From assembly GCA_035318925.1 (NCBI GenBank), contig DATHDS010000037.1:1-64000 (forward strand): a stretch of 64,000 bases of DNA, written 5' to 3'. The stretch is from VAXT01 sp035318925. Its GTDB lineage: Bacteria > Actinomycetota > Thermoleophilia > Gaiellales > Gaiellaceae. Positions 60,594-64,000 of the stretch are shown here, piece by piece; position 1 is the first letter of the stretch, and each line of letters opens with the position of its first letter. The notes beneath the pieces are model-generated. The model saw nothing but the letters and a program-made list of their open reading frames with translations, made no database searches and had not been told where the DNA came from. The position numbers were made by a program, and so were the translations under genes.

Positions 60594-61043
60594 CTAGGCG
60601 CGCCTCGTGAGGGCGACCATCAGGCCGCCGTCGGCGTCGTAGGCCGGGAAGAAATCTGCCGTCACCTGCTGCTCGAGGCCGCTTCTTGTTCGCACGCCGA
60701 GCTTCTCGTCGAGGCGGCGGACTCCCCATTCGCGGGCCAGCTCGGCCGGGTTCTTGCCCTCCTCGAACCCCGACAGGCCGAACGCATCCATCACCTCTTT
60801 GCCGAGCACGTCCTCCTCGCGGTATCCGGTCAGCTCGAACACTCCGCGGCCGAGCGCGAGGATCCGCCCCTCCGCGTCGCAGACGACGAAGCCTGTCGTC
60901 GGCGCGGGGTAATAGTCATCCAGCAGTTCGAACAGGAAGCCGAAGCCGCAACGCCGGCACGCGGGAGCCTGCTGGGAGAAACCCTCGACCCCGTCGATGT
61001 CGACGAGTCTGTGCTTGCAGTTCGGGCAGATGTACCAGGCCAT
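60594..61043 (-). CDS. Zinc-ribbon and PAS domain protein
   Basis: 149 residues. N-terminal zinc-ribbon-like CPNC ... CRRCG (~7-37), then a PAS domain (~45-148: TTGFVVCDAEGRILALGRG, FELTGYREEDVLGKEVMDAFG). No kinase or output domain is present. TACGAT lies seven bases from the ATG, in a 36-base region shared with the divergent DedA gene. Probably a small cytosolic sensor; the ligand is unknown. Confidence 0.75.
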   Translation of the reverse strand: MAWYICPNCKHRLVDIDGVEGFSQQAPACRRCGFGFLFELLDDYYPAPTTGFVVCDAEGRILALGRGVFELTGYREEDVLGKEVMDAFGLSGFEEGKNPAELAREWGVRRLDEKLGVRTRSGLEQQVTADFFPAYDADGGLMVALTRRA

Positions 61044-61079
61044 CTGCCCGATCGTAGCCAGGCGGTCTAACCTCGCAGG
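61044..61079. promoter_or_regulatory. Divergent leaderless promoters, PAS gene and dedA
   Basis: Minus-strand TACGAT (61051-61056) is seven bases from the PAS ATG; plus-strand TAACCT (61068-61073) is six bases from the dedA GTG. The two start codons are only 36 bases apart, so both -35 regions must overlap the opposite gene. Confidence 0.5.
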
Positions 61080-61673
61080 GTGAGTACTTTCGTCCTCGTC
61101 GCGCTGCCCGCGAGCGGCTTCGCCTACGTCTTGGTTGCCCTGCTCGTCGGCGGCGAGTCGTCCGGTGTGCCGGTGCCCGGGGAGACCGCGCTGATCACGG
61201 CTGCCGTGCTCGCCTCGCAGGGAAAGCTCTCGTTGCCCCTCGTCGTGGCAACGGCCGCGGCGTCCGCGATCGTCGGAGACAACTTCGGCTACCTGCTCGG
61301 CCGCAAGGGCGCGCGCCGGCTGCTCACACGCCCCGGGCGGCTCCAGGACCAGCGGCAGGCCTTCCTGCGGCGAGGGGAGGCCTTCTTCGCACGACACGGC
61401 GGCAAGACCGTCTTCCTGGGCCGTTGGCTCCCCTTCCTCCGGGTGACCGCGGCCTGGCTCGCCGGAGCCAACCGCATGCGCTGGCCGAAGTTCCTCGCCT
61501 GGAACGCAGCCGGCGGGATTGCCTGGGCGATCACCGTCGGCGTCCTCGCGTATGTCGTCGGCGAGGCCTTCGTCGCGGTGCTGCACACTGCCGGTTACGT
61601 CGCCCTCGCGGTGCTCGCGGTTGTTGCGATCGCCGCCGTCGCCTGGGCAGTCTTCCGGAGGCGCAGAGGCTAG
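61080..61673 (+). CDS. DedA/SNARE-associated family membrane protein
   Basis: 197 residues with four to five membrane helices. GGESSGVPVPGETALI, NFGYLLGRKG, GRWLPFLRVTAAWLAG and a C-terminal helix are DedA features. The family transports or flips undecaprenyl phosphate and lipids. Its stop overlaps the convergent CorA gene by four bases. Confidence 0.9.
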   Translation: MSTFVLVALPASGFAYVLVALLVGGESSGVPVPGETALITAAVLASQGKLSLPLVVATAAASAIVGDNFGYLLGRKGARRLLTRPGRLQDQRQAFLRRGEAFFARHGGKTVFLGRWLPFLRVTAAWLAGANRMRWPKFLAWNAAGGIAWAITVGVLAYVVGEAFVAVLHTAGYVALAVLAVVAIAAVAWAVFRRRRG

Positions 61674-62587
61674 ATCCAGCCCTTGCGGCGGAAGTACACG
61701 AGCTGGAAGGCCGTGCTCGCGAGAATCCAGCCCCAGGACCACCAATAGCCGAAGCTCCAGTGGAGCTCCGGAATGTGCTTGAAGTTCTGCCCGTAGAGCC
61801 CGACGATGAAGGTCGGGACGAGCAGGATCGAGGCGATCGCGGTCAGCTTCTTCATCACCTCGTTCTGGTCGTTCGAGATCTTCGACTGGTGGTAGTCCCG
61901 TGCGCTCGCCACGAGGTCGCGCGAGAGCTCGAGCCCTTCCGAGGCGCGGAGCAGCTTGTCGTAGGCGTCGGCGAAGTGCAGCTCCACCCCGCGCGGGAAG
62001 GCTTCGACTCCTGCTTCGAGCTCGAGCCGTCCGTCGACGATGCGGCGAACGGCGTCGCGCGTCGGCGCCAGCGTGCGCCGGATGTGGAGGAGGTCGTGGC
62101 GCAGATCTGACAGGCGCTGGCGCACCTTCTCGTTCGCCCACTTCTCGACGTTGTCCTCGAGCTCGTCGATCTCGTCGTTGACGGCGTCGATCAAGTTGAG
62201 GTAACGCTCGGCGACGTCGTCGACGAGGTGGTACAGGATCATCCCCGACTCAGGCTCCTCGCCCTCCGGGCAGATCGTCCTCACCGGGCCGATGTCGTAC
62301 GGCTCCTCGCCGGGCGGCGTCTTGCGCACAGTGAGCAGGAACTCTCGGGTGAGGACGACGTCTATCTCCTGGTAGAAGACCCGGTCCTCCTCCGGCACCG
62401 CCACCGCGACGAGGAAGACGCCGAAGACGTAGTCGCCGTGGGTCTGAAGCGTCGGCCTCGGCTCGTCGTCGTGCTCTGCAGCGGCGAGGAGCCGGTCGAT
62501 CGCGCTCTGCTGCAGCGTTTTCGGGAGGTGTCCCTCGAGCTCTGCGCGGTCAGGGTCGAGCAGATCGACCCAGGTAGCCCTCGCCAT
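61670..62587 (-). CDS. CorA-family divalent cation transporter
   Basis: A 305-residue inner-membrane magnesium/cobalt channel. Long cytosolic helical N-terminal domain, then two C-terminal membrane helices; the pore signature is YGQNF (usually YGMNF), with GLYGQNFKHIPEL at the loop. trxB starts upstream with no gap, its stop adjoining this ATG, so the two are co-transcribed. Confidence 0.9.
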   Translation of the reverse strand: MARATWVDLLDPDRAELEGHLPKTLQQSAIDRLLAAAEHDDEPRPTLQTHGDYVFGVFLVAVAVPEEDRVFYQEIDVVLTREFLLTVRKTPPGEEPYDIGPVRTICPEGEEPESGMILYHLVDDVAERYLNLIDAVNDEIDELEDNVEKWANEKVRQRLSDLRHDLLHIRRTLAPTRDAVRRIVDGRLELEAGVEAFPRGVELHFADAYDKLLRASEGLELSRDLVASARDYHQSKISNDQNEVMKKLTAIASILLVPTFIVGLYGQNFKHIPELHWSFGYWWSWGWILASTAFQLVYFRRKGWI

Positions 62588-63580
62588 CTAGACCTCTGCG
62601 GTTTCGGCCTCGATGCGGGGCGCCGTGAGGGCTGCCGCCTCGTGCCCTTCCTCGGCCGCGAGCAGGCGCTCGGCGTCGAGAGCGGCCATCGCACCCGTGC
62701 CGGCGGCGGTCACCGCCTGCCGGTAGGTGTGATCGACGACGTCACCCGCGGCGAAGACTCCGGGAATGTTCGTCTTCGTCGAGCCCGGCTGAACGATCAG
62801 GTACCCCGGCGCATCGTGCTCGAGCTGCTCGAGGAAGAGACTCGTATTGGGATCGTGGCCGACCGCGACGAAGAGCCCCTGCGCGGGGAGCTCCCTCGTC
62901 TCGCCGGTGTTCAGGTCCCGGACGAGCGTCGCCCGCACCTTGCCCTCCTCGCCGAGCACCTCGTCGACGACCGCGTTCGTGACGAACTCGATCTTCGGGT
63001 TCGCCCGTGCGCGGTCGAGCATGATCGGAGAGGCGCGGAAATCGTCTCGACGGTGGACGACGTACACCTTGTCCGCGAACTTCGTCAGGAAGATCGCCTC
63101 TTCCATCGCGGAGTCGCCGCCGCCGACGACAACGACGTCCTTGCCCCTGAAGAAGGCGGCGTCGCAGACGGCGCAATACGACACGCCGCGCCCTTGGAGC
63201 GCTCGCTCGGACTCGAGGCCGAGCTGGCGCGCGCTGGCGCCGGTGGCGACGATCACGGCCCGCGCCCGGTACTCGTCGCCGTCCACCTCGACGGTGAACG
63301 GCCGTTCGGAGAAGTCGACCGACGTCACGTCCTCGGTCAGGAACTCCGCGCCGAAACGCTCTGCCTGCGCCCGGAAGTCCTTCATCATCTCGGGGCCGAG
63401 GACCCCTTCGGGGTAGCCGGGGTAGTTCTCGACGTCGCTCGTGATCATGAGCTGGCCGCCGAAGGTGATGCCTTCGATCACGAGCGGATTGAGGTTCGCG
63501 CGCGCGGCATAGAGGGCGGCCGTATAGCCGGCCGGCCCGCCGCCGATGATGATCAGGTCTCGTACGTCCTTGTCAGTCAT
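62588..63580 (-). CDS. trxB: Thioredoxin-disulfide reductase
   Basis: A 330-residue NADPH-dependent flavoenzyme. FAD motif LIIIGGGPAGYTAALYAARAN, redox pair in YCAVCDAAFF (CxxC), NADPH motif VVVGGGDSAMEEA and PGVFAAGDVVDHTYRQAVTAAGTG. ATG 63580 is chosen: CTGGAGCGAC precedes it, and it fits the family N-terminus. No thioredoxin gene is adjacent inside the window. Confidence 0.95.
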   Translation of the reverse strand: MTDKDVRDLIIIGGGPAGYTAALYAARANLNPLVIEGITFGGQLMITSDVENYPGYPEGVLGPEMMKDFRAQAERFGAEFLTEDVTSVDFSERPFTVEVDGDEYRARAVIVATGASARQLGLESERALQGRGVSYCAVCDAAFFRGKDVVVVGGGDSAMEEAIFLTKFADKVYVVHRRDDFRASPIMLDRARANPKIEFVTNAVVDEVLGEEGKVRATLVRDLNTGETRELPAQGLFVAVGHDPNTSLFLEQLEHDAPGYLIVQPGSTKTNIPGVFAAGDVVDHTYRQAVTAAGTGAMAALDAERLLAAEEGHEAAALTAPRIEAETAEV

Positions 63581-63673
63581 GTCGCTCCAGAGATTTGGAC
63601 CCTTCCGGGCCTCCAGGTTATTCAACGAATCGGACCTCTTGAAACTTCCCCTTCTGGCGGGCACGATTCACCC

Positions 63674-64000
63674 CTGCGGCGATTCCGGGTTTATCTGTGG
63701 CTTACCGGCGGCACTGCTCTCGTCGCCCTCCTCGCGTTCCTCGCGGGCACGGCTAACGGGGCCGCACAGCCGAAGCGGATTGCGTTCAGCGTCACCCTCA
63801 AGGCGACGGTCACGAAGGACTGGAATGCCGTCACCGAAACAAGAGAGAACGGGTGCCCGACCTCGCACGGATCCGTTGGCCGACGCACCGTCACGCTCCG
63901 CAGCGTGCGGCCGACGACCGTGTTCGTGACCTTCCGCAACGGGCGCGTCTTGTACGCGCCGGCGGTCGTGCGGTTCGTCGCGGGCAAGGTCGTCCAGACT
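63674..64000 (+). CDS. Secreted hypothetical protein, 5' part
   Basis: The frame runs off the window. RRFRVYLWLTGGTALVALLAFLAGTANGAA is a signal peptide, followed by beta-rich sequence (RIAFSVTLKATVTKDW) with a Cys in RENGCPTS. No ATG, GTG or TTG fits the signal peptide; CTG 63674 is the only start. Not recognised as a known family. It is divergent from trxB with about 90 bases between. Confidence 0.5.
   Translation, partial: MRRFRVYLWLTGGTALVALLAFLAGTANGAAQPKRIAFSVTLKATVTKDWNAVTETRENGCPTSHGSVGRRTVTLRSVRPTTVFVTFRNGRVLYAPAVVRFVAGKVVQT

Overview
This is high-GC bacterial chromosome, most likely from an actinobacterium (Actinomycetota), plausibly the Thermoleophilia/Gaiellales-type soil lineages. 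The evidence is the gene order coaD - DivIVA-like - DUF177 - rpmF - plsX - acpP - rnc - smc - ftsY - ffh - rpsP - khpA - rimM - trmD - lepB - rplS - rnhB - yraN - comM - dprA, a 7Fe FdxA-type ferredoxin, an actinobacterial-style LexA box and many apparently leaderless genes. The taxonomic call is inference from gene content only.

Layout. 1-2.6 kb: ferredoxin, a Rho-N-like basic protein, a VOC protein and a FAD oxidoreductase. 2.6-5.5 kb: a small unknown gene, a NarL-type two-component pair and a radical SAM protein behind a LexA-like box. 5.5-14.6 kb: CNNM/CorC transporter-like protein, recG, rsmD, coaD, a propeller protein, a coiled-coil protein and DUF177-rpmF-plsX-acpP-rnc. 14.6-18.8 kb: three tandem collagen-like proteins, each with seven repeats, lying between rnc and smc. 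18.8-22.3 kb: a short SMC and ftsY. 22.3-23.0 kb: a graveyard of gene fragments and inverted repeats. 23.0-26.7 kb: dodecin, two small genes and a giant cyclase/AAA/TPR protein. 26.7-33.4 kb: the ffh to yraN translation/secretion cluster. 33.5-40.2 kb: an orphan DNA methyltransferase, two secreted paralogues, comM, dprA and an unknown protein. 40.3-46.4 kb: two phytoene-dehydrogenase-like oxidoreductases, a GcvT-like protein, a decayed oxidase, a VOC protein and a zinc-ribbon membrane protein. 46.4-50.8 kb: an operon pntAa-pntAb-pntB-ornithine cyclodeaminase plus remnants. 50.9-60 kb: HD-GYP protein, isocitrate-dehydrogenase-like enzyme, addB-addA-nth repair operon. 60-64 kb: hairpin repeats, an unknown 91-residue protein, PAS protein, DedA, CorA, trxB and the start of a secreted protein.

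How genes work together: the core is a translation, protein-targeting and membrane-lipid cluster (ribosomal proteins L32, S16 and L19, RimM, TrmD, SRP and its receptor, signal peptidases, PlsX/ACP). DNA maintenance genes (recG, smc, comM/dprA, addAB-nth, RNase HII) flank it. Redox enzymes (transhydrogenase, thioredoxin reductase, FAD oxidoreductases) fill the remainder.

Unusual structure: (1) a 160-nt palindromic element present twice, each copy starting on the base after a stop codon, with compensatory changes in its stems; (2) several 3'-terminal gene remnants lying downstream of intact copies (ffh, ftsY, ornithine cyclodeaminase, a 91-residue ORF) or alone (mazF-like, amino-acid oxidase); (3) a recurrent TAnnnT-N6/7-start-codon arrangement indicating leaderless transcription; (4) several genes whose only sensible start is CTG; (5) the collagen/seven-repeat trio. 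No rRNA, tRNA or CRISPR array was seen. All calls were made by eye without database searches.
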